Shown: positions 44,589 to 54,434 of the stretch, one piece after another
Numbering within the stretch: the first letter of the stretch is position 1
Layout of the letters: each line of letters starts with the position of its first letter
From: Neobacillus sp. DY30
Lineage (GTDB): Bacteria; Bacillota; Bacilli; Bacillales; Cytobacillaceae
Direction: 5' to 3'
NCBI RefSeq assembly: GCF_030123065.1
Contig: NZ_CP126093.1
Location: 438,001 to 502,000 of the forward strand
DNA: 64,000 nt
Translations under genes and position numbers: made by a program
The notes under the pieces: model-generated
Told to the model about the DNA's origin: nothing
What the model saw: only the letters and a program-made list of their open reading frames with translations
The model's database searches: none

Positions 44589-44975
44589 ATGAAGGAGATT
44601 CCACAAATATCAGAAGCAGAATATGAAGTGATGAAGGTTATATGGAACTTTGAACCGATTTCGACTCCTGAGGTAGTGGAGAAATTATCGAATAAGAGTG
44701 ATTGGAAGCCAAATACCATTCACACCATGCTGGCGCGCCTAGTTAAGAAAAAGGCTTTGCTCGCAAGCAAAGATGGCCGAGTGTTTATTTATACTTCACT
44801 GGTTGAAAAGCACGAATATGTTGAGCAAAAAAGTAAATCCTTTTTGCAGCAGTTTTTCGGCGGCACGTTAAATTCAATGATATTAAATTTTATTGAAAAT
44901 GATAAGTTATCGAATGAAGATATTTCGGAATTAAAGGAAATATTATCCACTAGAGACAAGAAAGGGGAAAAATAA
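44589..44975 (+). CDS. blaI: BlaI/MecI-family repressor
   Basis: A 128-residue winged-helix repressor of beta-lactam resistance genes. Typical features: ISEAEYEVMKVIWN, WKPNTIHTMLARLVKKKAL (recognition helix) and FIYTSLVEKHEYV. It binds TACA-n2-TGTA operators and is removed through BlaR1 signalling. It overlaps blaR1 at the TAATG junction. Three matching operators flank the cluster, including its own promoter. Confidence 0.95.
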   Translation: MKEIPQISEAEYEVMKVIWNFEPISTPEVVEKLSNKSDWKPNTIHTMLARLVKKKALLASKDGRVFIYTSLVEKHEYVEQKSKSFLQQFFGGTLNSMILNFIENDKLSNEDISELKEILSTRDKKGEK

Positions 44976-46771
44976 TGGATACCATGCTGCTGCGGATTTT
45001 AGTTAGTACGATCGTGGTATCACTCCTTATTTTCATAATTTTGTTAATCAAAAAGCTATTAAACAATCATATGACGGTGAAAGCACATTATCATATTTGG
45101 TATTTCCTTTGCATTCCAATCCTTGCTACCTTTTTACCTTGGAATTATTTTCGACTTGGAGAAGGAACGCGCTATTTTAAAAGCTTACTTTTTTTTCATA
45201 GAGACGCGCCATCTAAGAGTGAAAGGATTAATGGAGTGGATGCCACTCAGGCGCCAAACAGCGATCTATTAAATGATTTCACGGTATCGGTTAACAAGTC
45301 AACGCCCGATTTCGTCTACCATACCTTTTTTACAGTTTGGGTCATTGGAGTGGTTCTTTTTGTTGTGGCTGCTGTTTATTCAAACTATCAAATCTATCAA
45401 ATGAAAAAGTCAGCTGCGGCTGTTCATAACAAAAAGTTAAATGAACTATTAGAAGCGTGCAAAGAGTTGGTTGGGGTGAAAAGAAACATAAGGCTGCGGG
45501 AGACCTCTCTTATTACCTCGCCTATCGCGGTGGGGGTTTTTCAACCCTATATTTTTTTACCAAGCAAACCGCGAGAAGGATTCTCGTTAAATGAATTAAA
45601 GTACGTGTTTTTGCACGAGCTGCACCATCATAAAAGCAAGGATCTGTTCGTGAATTACGTCATGTGTTTGTTTCGTATTATTTATTGGTTTAACCCGTTC
45701 GTTTGGTATGCCTTAAAAAGGATTCGAATCGATCGGGAATTGGCCTGTGATGCCTCCGTTTTAAATCTCTTGGATGAGAGTGGACATATCGAATATGGGC
45801 ATACCATCATTCGGTTTGCAGATAAAAAATATGATCTTACCCTTGAACAGTTTGCTCCAGGTATAGGGGGGACAAAAAAACAAATCAAACAAAGAATCCA
45901 GCGCATTGCAAACTTCTCTAGTGATTCTCTATTATTGAAATGGAAAAGCAAGGTCATCTGCTCAGTTTTAGGAATTGTTGTGCTATTCCTTGCTCCAATC
46001 ACCACCGTTATTGCCAGCCCAGATGATGTGTATCAGTTTAGCGGGAAGAAGGCTGTCTATGAAGATCTAAGCTCCTATTTTAAGGGCTACAAGGGCAGCT
46101 TTGTTTTATATGATCCCTCTAAAAATCAATATCAAATTTATAACCGAGAGATGAGTGAACAGAGAATTTCTCCTAATAGCACCTATAAAATATATTCTGC
46201 CTTATTTGCATTAGAATCCAATGTGATTTCCACGAATAACAATAATCAGGTTTGGGATGGGAAAATTTATCCCTATGAAGAATGGAACCAAAATCAAAAT
46301 TTAGCGACTGCCTTGGGTCGTTCCGTGAATTGGTATTTCCAAAATACCGATCGTGAGGTAGGAAGAAAGCAGCTGCAAGATTATCTTCACAAGATAAAAT
46401 ACGGGAATGAGGATCTTTCAGGGAATTTGGATAGTTACTGGATGGAATCTTCTTTAAAAATATCACCCATTGAACAAGTTCAATTATTAGTCCAATTAGA
46501 AGAAAATCAATGGGGTTTTAAAGCGGAAAATATCAAAGCGGTAAATAAGGCAATTTTAATAGATGAGCAAAAGAATGGACGGCTGTATGGTAAAACGGGA
46601 ACCGGCATGATTAATGGAAAGAATGTAAATGGCTGGTTTATTGGCTTTGTCGAAAAAGGTGAAGATCGTTTTTATTTTGCCATAAATATTCAAAATAAGG
46701 ATGGGCATGCCCAAGGAAACAAGGCAGCGGAAATTGCCAAGCAGATTCTGGATCATAAAAAGATATATTAA
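44975..46771 (+). CDS. blaR1: BlaR1/MecR1-type beta-lactam sensor protease
   Basis: A 598-residue membrane sensor. The N-terminal third has several membrane helices; the cytoplasmic zinc protease motif HELHHH is near residues 214-219 (HExxH), with the distal ligand region RELACDASVL. The C-terminal extracellular sensor domain is penicillin-binding, with STYKIYSALFA near 402 (acylated serine) and YGKTGTGM near 540. Acylation outside triggers loss of BlaI inside. Length agrees with the family. Confidence 0.95.
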   Translation: MDTMLLRILVSTIVVSLLIFIILLIKKLLNNHMTVKAHYHIWYFLCIPILATFLPWNYFRLGEGTRYFKSLLFFHRDAPSKSERINGVDATQAPNSDLLNDFTVSVNKSTPDFVYHTFFTVWVIGVVLFVVAAVYSNYQIYQMKKSAAAVHNKKLNELLEACKELVGVKRNIRLRETSLITSPIAVGVFQPYIFLPSKPREGFSLNELKYVFLHELHHHKSKDLFVNYVMCLFRIIYWFNPFVWYALKRIRIDRELACDASVLNLLDESGHIEYGHTIIRFADKKYDLTLEQFAPGIGGTKKQIKQRIQRIANFSSDSLLLKWKSKVICSVLGIVVLFLAPITTVIASPDDVYQFSGKKAVYEDLSSYFKGYKGSFVLYDPSKNQYQIYNREMSEQRISPNSTYKIYSALFALESNVISTNNNNQVWDGKIYPYEEWNQNQNLATALGRSVNWYFQNTDREVGRKQLQDYLHKIKYGNEDLSGNLDSYWMESSLKISPIEQVQLLVQLEENQWGFKAENIKAVNKAILIDEQKNGRLYGKTGTGMINGKNVNGWFIGFVEKGEDRFYFAINIQNKDGHAQGNKAAEIAKQILDHKKIY

Positions 46772-46821
46772 TCATTAACCCCAGAAAGGATTACTCTTCC
46801 TTTTTGGGACTTTTAGGATTT

Positions 46822-46843
46822 AAATACTACAATTGTAGTATTT
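46822..46843 (+). promoter_or_regulatory. BlaI operator upstream of the PBP gene
   Basis: A perfect palindrome centred on TACTACAATTGTAGTA, 44 bp before the PBP start. Same sequence as at 48979. Confidence 0.9.
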
Positions 46844-46886
46844 ATAACAACCTAATAAACTTCCAGTATGAAAGGGCTGATGTGTT

Positions 46887-48935
46887 TTGAAGAAGAAAAA
46901 GCAGAAAGAAAATATAGTAATAATCCGCTCGAGACTGAATGCTCTCTTTTTCATAGTCTTTGTTCTTTTTTCTATCCTAATTCTCCGCCTGGGCGTCACT
47001 CAAATTATCAAAGGAGAAGTCTTTGCGGCTCAGGCAAAGAGGACAGATGTGACGCCCGTCAGCTATTCCGTCCCGCGCGGGAAAATATACGATACGAATC
47101 AAAAGTTAGTAGTCTACAACATTCCAGAAAAGGCGATTATCTATACACCGCCCAAAAATCCCCAGCCGGGCGAATTGCTTGAACTGGCCAATAAGTTAAA
47201 TACCTTTCTGGACATGACTGATAAAGAGATAAATAAAGTGACAGATCGGGATTTGAAAGATATCTGGCTGGTTGTACATAACAATGGCACGGATTTAATT
47301 ACAAAGAAGGAGGAGAAATTATACCAACAGAAAAAGCTGAATGACGAGGATTTATATCGATTAAAATTGAACCGCATTACAGAAAGCGATCTAAAGGCAA
47401 TGGACAAAAACTTGGCGGCAATTTATCGGAAACTATCGTCCGCAATCGCTCTAACACCGTCGATGATTAAAAATGAAAATGTAACAGAGGAAGAATTTGC
47501 GAAGGTCAATGAAAATCTGGAAGACTTGCCGGGTGTGGATGCTACGACCGATTGGAAAAGGGGCAAGACTTATGGGGAAACGTTTTGGAATATGCTTGGG
47601 GAAGTAACAAGTGAAGATGAAGGTTTACCCGCAGAAAAGGTAGATTACTATACTGCTAGAGGGTACAGCCTGAATGACCGCGTCGGGAAAAGCTATATTG
47701 AAGAGCTATATGATGGCGTGTTGCAAGGCCAAAAGGAAAAAGTAAAAACGGTAACAGATCAAAATGGAAATGTAGTGAGTACAGACATTGTATCGGAAGG
47801 GAAGAGCGGGAACGATATTGTTCTGACCATTGATATGGAGTTCCAAGCCCAAGTGGAGAATATTATGCAGGAAGAATTAGTTAATGCAATCCAAAAGCCG
47901 CATACGGATACCCTTGACACTGCCTTTGTTGTGGCAATGGAACCGAAAACAGGTCACATTCTGGCGATGTCAGGAAAAGTGTATAACAGGCAGTCCAGAA
48001 AGTTTACCGATTTTACACCGGGAGCTTTCACTTATGCGTTTGAACAGGGGTCCGTTGTAAAAGGGGCTACCGTATTAACTGGATATCAAACGGGTGTCAG
48101 GGATTTCGGGGAAATCGTGCTGGATGAGGTCATGCGATTTAAGGGTTCTGGAACCTTTTCCTCCTACGAAGTTATGAACAGAATTAACGAATTAGAGGCA
48201 TTAGAGCGTTCATCGAACGTATATATGTGGAAAACCGCGATTGAAATTATGGGTGGCAAGTATGCTCCCAATGGTACATTGAATATCGATCCGAAAAAAA
48301 TTGAAACCATTCGCTATTATTTCAATCAATTTGGTTTAGGCATCCCGACAGGTATTGATTTTGATAATGAGACGGCAGGAATTAAAGGAACCAATACTAG
48401 CACCTACTTTCAAATTGCCATCGGACAACTAGATACCTATACTCCGATGCAAATTGCCCAGTATATTACAACGATTGCCAATGGAGGATACCGGATGAAG
48501 CCTCAATTAGTGAAGGAGATTCGTGAACCCAATTCGAATGGCAATGAACCAGGTAGCGTAATCGAAGAAATCGAACCAGTGGTGCTAAATCAGGTGGATA
48601 TGAGTGAGGAGATGATTAAGCGGGTTCAACAAGGTTTTTGGCTGGTTACCCATGGTGCCAAAGGAACAGCGAGAGGATATTTTAAAGACGAACCGTACAA
48701 TGCCGCGGGTAAAACTGGGACCTCGGAATCCTATAAAAATGGGGTGAAGACATGGAATCTTTCTTTTGCTGGTTATGCTCCATTCAATGATCCTGAGATT
48801 GCCATTGCCGTTATTGTACCCAATGCCTACCGTGATGGTTATGCTCAGCCGCACAGTGCAGCTAATATCATTAGCCAGCGGGTTTTTCGAGCATATTTTA
48901 ACCCTAATGAAAAAGGACACCAAACTACAAAATGA
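46887..48935 (+). CDS. Class B penicillin-binding protein (PbpA/PbpH-like) under BlaI control
   Basis: A 682-residue peptidoglycan transpeptidase anchored by one N-terminal membrane helix (LFFIVFVLFSILILRLG). Dimerisation-type N domain with PRGKIYDTN, then the transpeptidase: active-site SVVK near residue 389, SSN near 443 and KTGT near 610. A BlaI operator directly upstream and the cluster context suggest an inducible, possibly low-affinity PBP that adds target-based beta-lactam tolerance (mecA-like logic); low affinity is inference. TTG start. Confidence 0.9.
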   Translation: MKKKKQKENIVIIRSRLNALFFIVFVLFSILILRLGVTQIIKGEVFAAQAKRTDVTPVSYSVPRGKIYDTNQKLVVYNIPEKAIIYTPPKNPQPGELLELANKLNTFLDMTDKEINKVTDRDLKDIWLVVHNNGTDLITKKEEKLYQQKKLNDEDLYRLKLNRITESDLKAMDKNLAAIYRKLSSAIALTPSMIKNENVTEEEFAKVNENLEDLPGVDATTDWKRGKTYGETFWNMLGEVTSEDEGLPAEKVDYYTARGYSLNDRVGKSYIEELYDGVLQGQKEKVKTVTDQNGNVVSTDIVSEGKSGNDIVLTIDMEFQAQVENIMQEELVNAIQKPHTDTLDTAFVVAMEPKTGHILAMSGKVYNRQSRKFTDFTPGAFTYAFEQGSVVKGATVLTGYQTGVRDFGEIVLDEVMRFKGSGTFSSYEVMNRINELEALERSSNVYMWKTAIEIMGGKYAPNGTLNIDPKKIETIRYYFNQFGLGIPTGIDFDNETAGIKGTNTSTYFQIAIGQLDTYTPMQIAQYITTIANGGYRMKPQLVKEIREPNSNGNEPGSVIEEIEPVVLNQVDMSEEMIKRVQQGFWLVTHGAKGTARGYFKDEPYNAAGKTGTSESYKNGVKTWNLSFAGYAPFNDPEIAIAVIVPNAYRDGYAQPHSAANIISQRVFRAYFNPNEKGHQTTK

Positions 48936-48978
48936 TATTGACATCTTTTTATTACACGTGTAGTATAACGTATGTAAT

Positions 48979-49000
48979 AAATACTACAATTGTAGTATTT
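48979..49000 (+). promoter_or_regulatory. BlaI operator upstream of the beta-lactamase gene
   Basis: Same perfect palindrome as at 46822. ACGTATGTAAT occurs on both sides (48968 and 49020), a flanking direct repeat of unknown meaning. Confidence 0.9.
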
Positions 49001-49283
49001 ATAGCAAAATCTACTATTACGTATGTAATTAAATTGGGGAAAGGAGGAAATTCTCCCGAGCAATTCGTGGCAGCAAAAGGTTATCAAAGTGATATTGACT
49101 ATGATTAAAAAGCCGCAAACGGAATAAATTTTTCGTTGCATAAATAATGGAATTGAATTCGAAAGTAATCCACAATTTTTAGAATCTGTGGTTAATATCA
49201 GACGGTGTTAATCAATACATAATGATTAAACCCACTTATTCTATTTTCTGTACATCTATTATTAATAGAAAGAGGTTAAGATC

Positions 49284-50213
49284 TTGATGAAAACACATAA
49301 TATTTTCAGTATGAAAAATTTCATACATGCCCTGCTTGTGCTAGTGGTTGCAATTGTACCACTCGGCGGCTGGTCGACCGCCAATAAACTTTCGGACAAG
49401 CCCGAAAAGGCAGGCTTGAAAATACCAGCACCCCATTTACACCGTGAGTTTGCAGAACTCGAGAGCAAATTTGACGCCCGGCTTGGGGTCTACGCTATCG
49501 ATACAGGCACAAACCAGACCGTTTCCTATCGGCCTCATGAGCGGTTCGCTTACGCATCTACTTACAAAGCTCTAGCAGCAGGTGCATTGCTGCAGCAGTA
49601 CTCAATTGATCAATTCGACGAGTTAGTCAAATACAACAGTGAGGACATAGTTTCGTATTCACCCGTGACAGAGCTTCACGTAGATACCGGGATGACTCTT
49701 CGGGAAGTTATCGAGGCTGCTGTCCGATATAGCGACAACACCGCTGGGAACCTTTTATTAGAGAAACTGGGAGGCCCTGAGGGATTTGAAACAGCACTGA
49801 GGCAGATTGGCGATAACGTTACCCAGGTTGATCGCTACGAGCCGGATTTGAACTCAGCTGTTCCTGGAGATACACGTGACACAAGCACACCAAAATCACT
49901 TGCTACGATCCTTCAGGCTTTCGCAGTCAGCGACTTGCTCCCTACTGAAAAACGTAAGATCCTGACAGATTGGATGCGGGGAAATGCCACTGGAAATGCA
50001 TTGATCCGTGCTGGTGCACCAACAGGTTGGGAAGTCGCTGATAAGAGCGGGGCGGGAAGTTATGGAACGCGGAATGACATTGCGATTGTTTGGCCGCCGA
50101 ATAGAGCTCCCATTGTCATCGCAGTCCTATCTAGCCGCTATACACAGAATGCCACCTATGACAATGCGCTTATCGCAGAAGCTGCCAAGGTCGCACTTAA
50201 CGTTCTGAAGTGA
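49284..50213 (+). CDS. Class A beta-lactamase
   Basis: A 309-residue secreted serine beta-lactamase with signal peptide ([15 protein letters not shown]). Motifs: ASTYKALA near 92 (S70-x-x-K), YSDN near 149 (SDN), EPDLN near 185 (E166) and ADKSGAG near 253 (KTG equivalent). All catalytic residues present. TTG at 49284 or ATG at 49287 with GAGG upstream. The coding sequence is visibly more GC-rich than its AT-rich neighbours, suggesting a separate origin. A BlaI operator lies about 285 bp upstream. Confidence 0.96.
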   Translation: MMKTHNIFSMKNFIHALLVLVVAIVPLGGWSTANKLSDKPEKAGLKIPAPHLHREFAELESKFDARLGVYAIDTGTNQTVSYRPHERFAYASTYKALAAGALLQQYSIDQFDELVKYNSEDIVSYSPVTELHVDTGMTLREVIEAAVRYSDNTAGNLLLEKLGGPEGFETALRQIGDNVTQVDRYEPDLNSAVPGDTRDTSTPKSLATILQAFAVSDLLPTEKRKILTDWMRGNATGNALIRAGAPTGWEVADKSGAGSYGTRNDIAIVWPPNRAPIVIAVLSSRYTQNATYDNALIAEAAKVALNVLK

Positions 50214-50273
50214 ACAGATAAATAAAATATACTTATCACAATTCTCAAATGCATCAGTGAGCAGGCTTATCAT

Positions 50274-50333
50274 TCAGTCATCATATACACACATTAGAAA
50301 GATTTAGTATGTGTATGTGCTGACTGTTTTTTC
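50274..50333 (+). terminator. Terminator of the beta-lactamase gene
   Basis: CAGTCA and ATACACACAT pair with ATGTGTAT and TGACTG across a long loop; a T6 run follows. Confidence 0.75.
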
Positions 50334-51254
50334 TATATATTAATAGGAATGGACAACATTAAGAAAATAGTTGTAAAGCATATTGCCACACAAATAACAG
50401 GAAGCAGTGGAAGATGTTTTAAAAGCTAAGCTTGCAGGCTTGAATATGTATTTGAATTGTATTAACTGTCAGCAAATGAAGTACCAAATCTAGATGGATT
50501 CTGCTTTGTTTTGTATTATTAACTAACATTTGCTAGAGTATTGACCGGATGCATATATACTTTTAGGTAATGCGGGCTTTTGCTATGGAAAATAAACCCA
50601 ACCCTGTCTCTAGAACAACAGGGTTCTAGGACAGAGGAAGTGGTATTTAATCAAGGGACAATATACTTTAGTGCAAAGCTTGGGAACCGCTGATGCTGCT
50701 GTTTAATACCTGAATTTCTTCAACTTGCCCCTAGCTATTTACTAGCGTAAGTGTTTCGCCCACTTACTTCATGACAAGTACCATTGGCCATGACCAATCG
50801 AAACTCCAACCGAACCGTTACTGCAAGAAGCCGCTCCCGCTCCTCTAAGTCTAGTAACCCAGTCTGAAAACAGCAGCAAAAGACCTTGTCTAATGATTAC
50901 TACGCTGATTTTCTGCATCGGCTCAGCTCACCACCTCTTATTTAACGTGATGTAAGGATTTCCCACGCTCAATATTCTTTTCGTAGTTTTTTCATGTCGA
51001 AACTACCAAGCGACAGTATTTTGACAGAGGTAGCTGCTCTGACCCTTTTGGGGATTTACCTTTGTGATGTTAATACAACCCTTTACGTAAATAAGTGCAA
51101 CATTTTATTGGAGTTTTTTTGTTTTTTATTAATTACTAAAGGAAAGAGAAGAATCAATATTTATTTTATAAAGGAGCAACGGCACGAAATAAAAATTGCA
51201 ATATTATGTAGTTTTTTGTAATAAATGGTAAAATAATGCAGAGGAGGAGAAGAT
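50334..51254. other. Gene-free stretch of about 900 bp with dispersed repeat
   Basis: No supported gene. The segment 50566-50609 repeats 22504-22543 (GGTAATGCGGGCT ... CCCTGTCT). A more GC-rich block (about 50680-51000) has no open frame of note and may be an old insertion remnant, but I cannot assign it. A 75-codon frame at 50994 has no ribosome site. Confidence 0.4.
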
Positions 51255-51511
51255 ATAAAATTAACAAAACTAACAATAAGAAATTTTAAAGGCATTAAAG
51301 AACTTAGCTTGGATATAGAAAACATTTCAATTATTATTGGTCCAAATAATTGTAGTAAGAGTACGGTGTTAGAAGCCTTATGTAAATTCGGTTCCAACGA
51401 CTCAACACTGGATAACATTTTTTAAACGCATTCCCGGAGGTAATTTATATTCCTGCGGTCAAAAATGCAAATGACGATATAAAAGATTCTTCTCCCTCAA
51501 TACCTGAATAA
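51255..51511 (+). pseudogene. OLD-family ATPase/nuclease N-terminal relic
   Basis: LTKLTIRNFKGIKELSLDIEN and a Walker A GPNNCSKST open an OLD/AAA_15-type ATPase, after GAGGAGGAG and an ATA codon where ATG is expected. A stop at 51425 and a frameshift follow. PEVIYIPAVKNANDDI in the next frame continues the family pattern to a stop at 51511. The rest is gone. It is a remnant of a GajA/OLD-like defence or repair gene. Confidence 0.65.
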
Positions 51512-51599
51512 CGTTTATCATGGCCTGCCCACCTTAAATTGGAGATAGCGATTTTGGGAAAAGGTTTTAGAGTGGTATTTATTCAATGACTAGACATTT

Positions 51600-52073
51600 T
51601 TATCTAATTTTATTTAAAATCTTTACCCGGTACTTCTTAAATATGAAGTACACAATCAAGTAAATTAGAATTGAGGAAATCAGTATATTTATCACTGCCC
51701 CTGTTACAAATAGGAATCCACTTGAATGGAGTCCAACTATCCCTGCAAATGTATGATAAATAGCATTTATATATTCGACTTCTTCAAGTTTATCAAACAT
51801 AGTTTTCCTATCCAATATAAAGCTTCCAACCTTATAATTTAATAGGAAAAGTAATGGCCAAATAGGAGTTCCGATAATACCACCTACAATGGCTGAAACT
51901 GTATTCGCCCTTACTAGCTTTGCCAAACCAACAGAAAGGACGGGACCCAGCCCGAACGTAGGAATCCAGCTTGGAATAAGTCCCATAGTTAGACCTAATG
52001 CTACCTGATGTGGACTTGATTTCAGTCGAAATAGACGCACTAGATTATATTTAATTCTACGTGTTATTTTCAT
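51600..52073 (-). CDS. DUF2062 membrane protein
   Basis: A 157-residue protein with three or four membrane segments. The DUF2062 hallmark is SSPHQVALGLTMGLIPSW near residues 19-36, followed by GTPIWPLLFLLNYKVG. Function not established for the family, which often lies near glycosyltransferase or envelope genes. Here it lies near pssA, transcribed in the same direction, about 185 bp apart. Confidence 0.8.
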   Translation of the reverse strand: MKITRRIKYNLVRLFRLKSSPHQVALGLTMGLIPSWIPTFGLGPVLSVGLAKLVRANTVSAIVGGIIGTPIWPLLFLLNYKVGSFILDRKTMFDKLEEVEYINAIYHTFAGIVGLHSSGFLFVTGAVINILISSILIYLIVYFIFKKYRVKILNKIR

Positions 52074-52257
52074 CTATTTTTTACATCCCTTCCGAATACC
52101 TCAGCAAAATCACTGTATCACATCTATAACTTTACTGATATTCACAAATTTCTACTCAAAAATTCTCAAGGTACTGAGCCCCTTCACTTTAATAGTGAAG
52201 CCATTGGGCGCTAGAGTGGAATGGGATTCCGAAAAAAACACGCAAAAAATATATTAC

Positions 52258-52947
52258 CTATTTCTTTATCCTTTTTACAAATTGATAAAATAAATAGATG
52301 ATATAAGTAGGTGCTGCAATATATATTAGATAAGGAAACCTTCCGTATGTTCCTTTATATATCAGAAATAATAAACATCCTAAAAAAATAGTAACAATGG
52401 TGCCGTACTTAGGTAATGGAACATCTTTTAAGCTAGGTATTCTAATCTTGCTGACCATTAAAAAGCAAAGCGCCGTAAAGATAACTGTTGTAATAATATT
52501 CGGAATGGAATTACCAAACAAAGTTAGTAATGCTAAAATACCACCCGCTGCAGTAATGGGTACACCAATAAAATAATTTTGAGATGTTTTATTAGTGCTT
52601 ATATTAAATCTTGCTAATCGAAAAGCACCAAACAACGGGAACAAACCAGAAACAGCGAATCCAAGTAATCCAAATTGATAAAAATAAGTATAATATATTA
52701 GAAAAGATGGAGCGACTCCGAATGTAACAATGTCAGCTAATGAATCTAACTCTTTTCCTAAAGTACTATCAGCTTTTAAAATTCTAGCTAACCTGCCGTC
52801 CATACTGTCAAGCATCATTCCAATTATGATCAAGATCGCTGCGTTTTTAAAATGACTATTTGCAGCAAATCCTATTGAAAGAAACCCACAATACAAATTA
52901 CCTAAAGTTAAAATATTTGGGATACTTTTCGAAAAACGCAAATCCAA
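52258..52947 (-). CDS. pssA: CDP-diacylglycerol-serine O-phosphatidyltransferase
   Basis: A 229-residue multi-span membrane enzyme that makes phosphatidylserine from CDP-diacylglycerol and serine, the first step to phosphatidylethanolamine. The CDP-alcohol phosphotransferase signature D-G-x2-A-R-x8-G-x3-D-x3-D is complete: DGRLARILKADSTLGKELD plus SLAD. Six or more hydrophobic helices. In B. subtilis pssA is followed by ybfM and psd; here a DUF2062 gene follows and psd is not in view. Confidence 0.92.
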   Translation of the reverse strand: MDLRFSKSIPNILTLGNLYCGFLSIGFAANSHFKNAAILIIIGMMLDSMDGRLARILKADSTLGKELDSLADIVTFGVAPSFLIYYTYFYQFGLLGFAVSGLFPLFGAFRLARFNISTNKTSQNYFIGVPITAAGGILALLTLFGNSIPNIITTVIFTALCFLMVSKIRIPSLKDVPLPKYGTIVTIFLGCLLFLIYKGTYGRFPYLIYIAAPTYIIYLFYQFVKRIKK

Positions 52948-53244
52948 TCACCTACTAATTATATTTATAATTCTAAGCAGTTTTTATTGCACAATTGATT
53001 TTTGAAAATTCATCCTGAATCGTTTAATTCTATCAACTAACAGAGGTTGTGTCTAGAAGAGCTTATTTTTATATGTGCGATTCTTTCTGGTCATTCCAGC
53101 GTTATTTTGTATCTGGTTTAACTGCAGGCGGTACCAAAGGCTAATTCTTTGCGCGAGAGTGCTCACAATTTCCGATTCGGTTATTACCATTATATAATGG
53201 TTTATGAGAATTCCATAAAACTCCCTACGAGAGGGGTGTTAGAC

Positions 53245-54273
53245 ATAGCGGTTACAATTAAGGATGTTGCAAAGCTTGCGAATGTTGCTCCATCAACAGT
53301 CTCAAGAGTAATTGCCAATAGTCCTCGAATAAGTGAAGCAACAAAGCGTAATGTAAATGCAGCAATGGGAGAGCTTGGGTACCATCCAAACTTAAATGCA
53401 AGAAGTCTAGCCAGCCAATCGACACAAACCATTGGGCTTGTCATGCCAAGTTCAGGAGATGTCGTATTTCAGAATCCCTTTTTCCCAACCGTATTACAAG
53501 GAATTAGTGAAGGGGCTCATGAAAAAAAATACGCTTTGCATATGACAACTGGAAAAACAGAAAAGGAAACACTTGAAGCAGTGGTTGCAATGGTCCAGGG
53601 AAGAAGAGTAGATGGGATGATTCTACTAAAATCTAAGGTGGAGGATAAAATTATCTCCTATTTACTAAAGAGAAATTTTCCATTTGTCCTTATTGGTAAA
53701 CCTTATAAAAATATAGAAGAAATTACTCATGTTGATAACGATAATTTTCGTGCCACGCAAGAAGCTACCGAACATTTAATCATGCAGGGCCATCATCAAA
53801 TTGCTTTTATCGGTGGATGTCTTGAGCTTGTAGTAACGGTAGAGCGGCTACTTGGTTATGAACGGGCATTACGAAATGCTGGTATTGAATTGAAAAATGA
53901 ATATATTATTCATGAAGAATTTTTACGTGAAGGTGGTCAAGAAGCTGTTAAAGAGCTCATGTCACTAGAAAATCCGCCTACTGCCCTCGTGGTAGTTGAC
54001 GACTTTATGGCTTTAGGTGTCTTGAATACACTAGATGAGTTAGGAATCAGCGTTCCAGAGGATATTTCCATTGTCAGCTTTAATAATGTACTTCTTTCAG
54101 AAATGGTGAAGCCCCCGTTAACATCTGTTGACATCAATATATTTGATCTCGGCTTTCAAGCATCAAAGAACTTGATTCAAAAGATTGAAAACAGTAATGA
54201 ACCAATAAAGCGCATTATCATTCCCTATAAATTAATTGAAAGATCATCATGCTCCCATTTGAAAAATAAGTAG
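53245..54273 (+). CDS. LacI-family transcriptional regulator (MalR-like)
   Basis: About 342 residues. The LacI HTH is at the very N-terminus: VTIKDVAKLANVAPSTVSRV, then ISEATKRNVNAAMGELGYHPN. A periplasmic-binding-protein-like sensor domain follows (TIGLVMPSSGD ... PTALVVVDDFMALGV). The frame extends to 53149, but the family start (M-x-V-T-I-K-D-V) falls on an ATA at 53245. GAGGGGTG at 53231-53238 lies 6 nt before it; the GTG at 53236 overlaps this site. The gene precedes an amylopullulanase with a matching palindromic operator, so it probably controls starch or maltodextrin use. Confidence 0.9.
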   Translation: MAVTIKDVAKLANVAPSTVSRVIANSPRISEATKRNVNAAMGELGYHPNLNARSLASQSTQTIGLVMPSSGDVVFQNPFFPTVLQGISEGAHEKKYALHMTTGKTEKETLEAVVAMVQGRRVDGMILLKSKVEDKIISYLLKRNFPFVLIGKPYKNIEEITHVDNDNFRATQEATEHLIMQGHHQIAFIGGCLELVVTVERLLGYERALRNAGIELKNEYIIHEEFLREGGQEAVKELMSLENPPTALVVVDDFMALGVLNTLDELGISVPEDISIVSFNNVLLSEMVKPPLTSVDINIFDLGFQASKNLIQKIENSNEPIKRIIIPYKLIERSSCSHLKNK

Positions 54274-54280
54274 AATCCAC

Positions 54281-54310
54281 GAAAGCCCCTAATTTTTATA
54301 GGGGCTTTTG
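54281..54310 (+). terminator. Terminator of the LacI gene
   Basis: AAAGCCCCTA pairs with TAGGGGCTTTT around a short T-rich loop. Confidence 0.85.
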
Positions 54311-54434
54311 TATTTTAAGTAAAATTGCTTATTTTTATCAAAAACAAGCATAAAGACCTATAACCAAACCTGTTAATGAGTATAAATTTCCTATTCTTTA
54401 GAAAATACAGATAATGAGATAATACATTTTAAGA

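Noticed and set aside
44975-50213. SCCmec-like cassette
   Set aside because: The nearby serine recombinase is broken and not of ccr type as far as can be read, and no flanking direct repeats were found.
50994-51221. 75-codon plus-strand frame
   Set aside because: No ribosome binding site, crosses from GC-richer debris into AT-rich sequence, and has no similarity I recognise.
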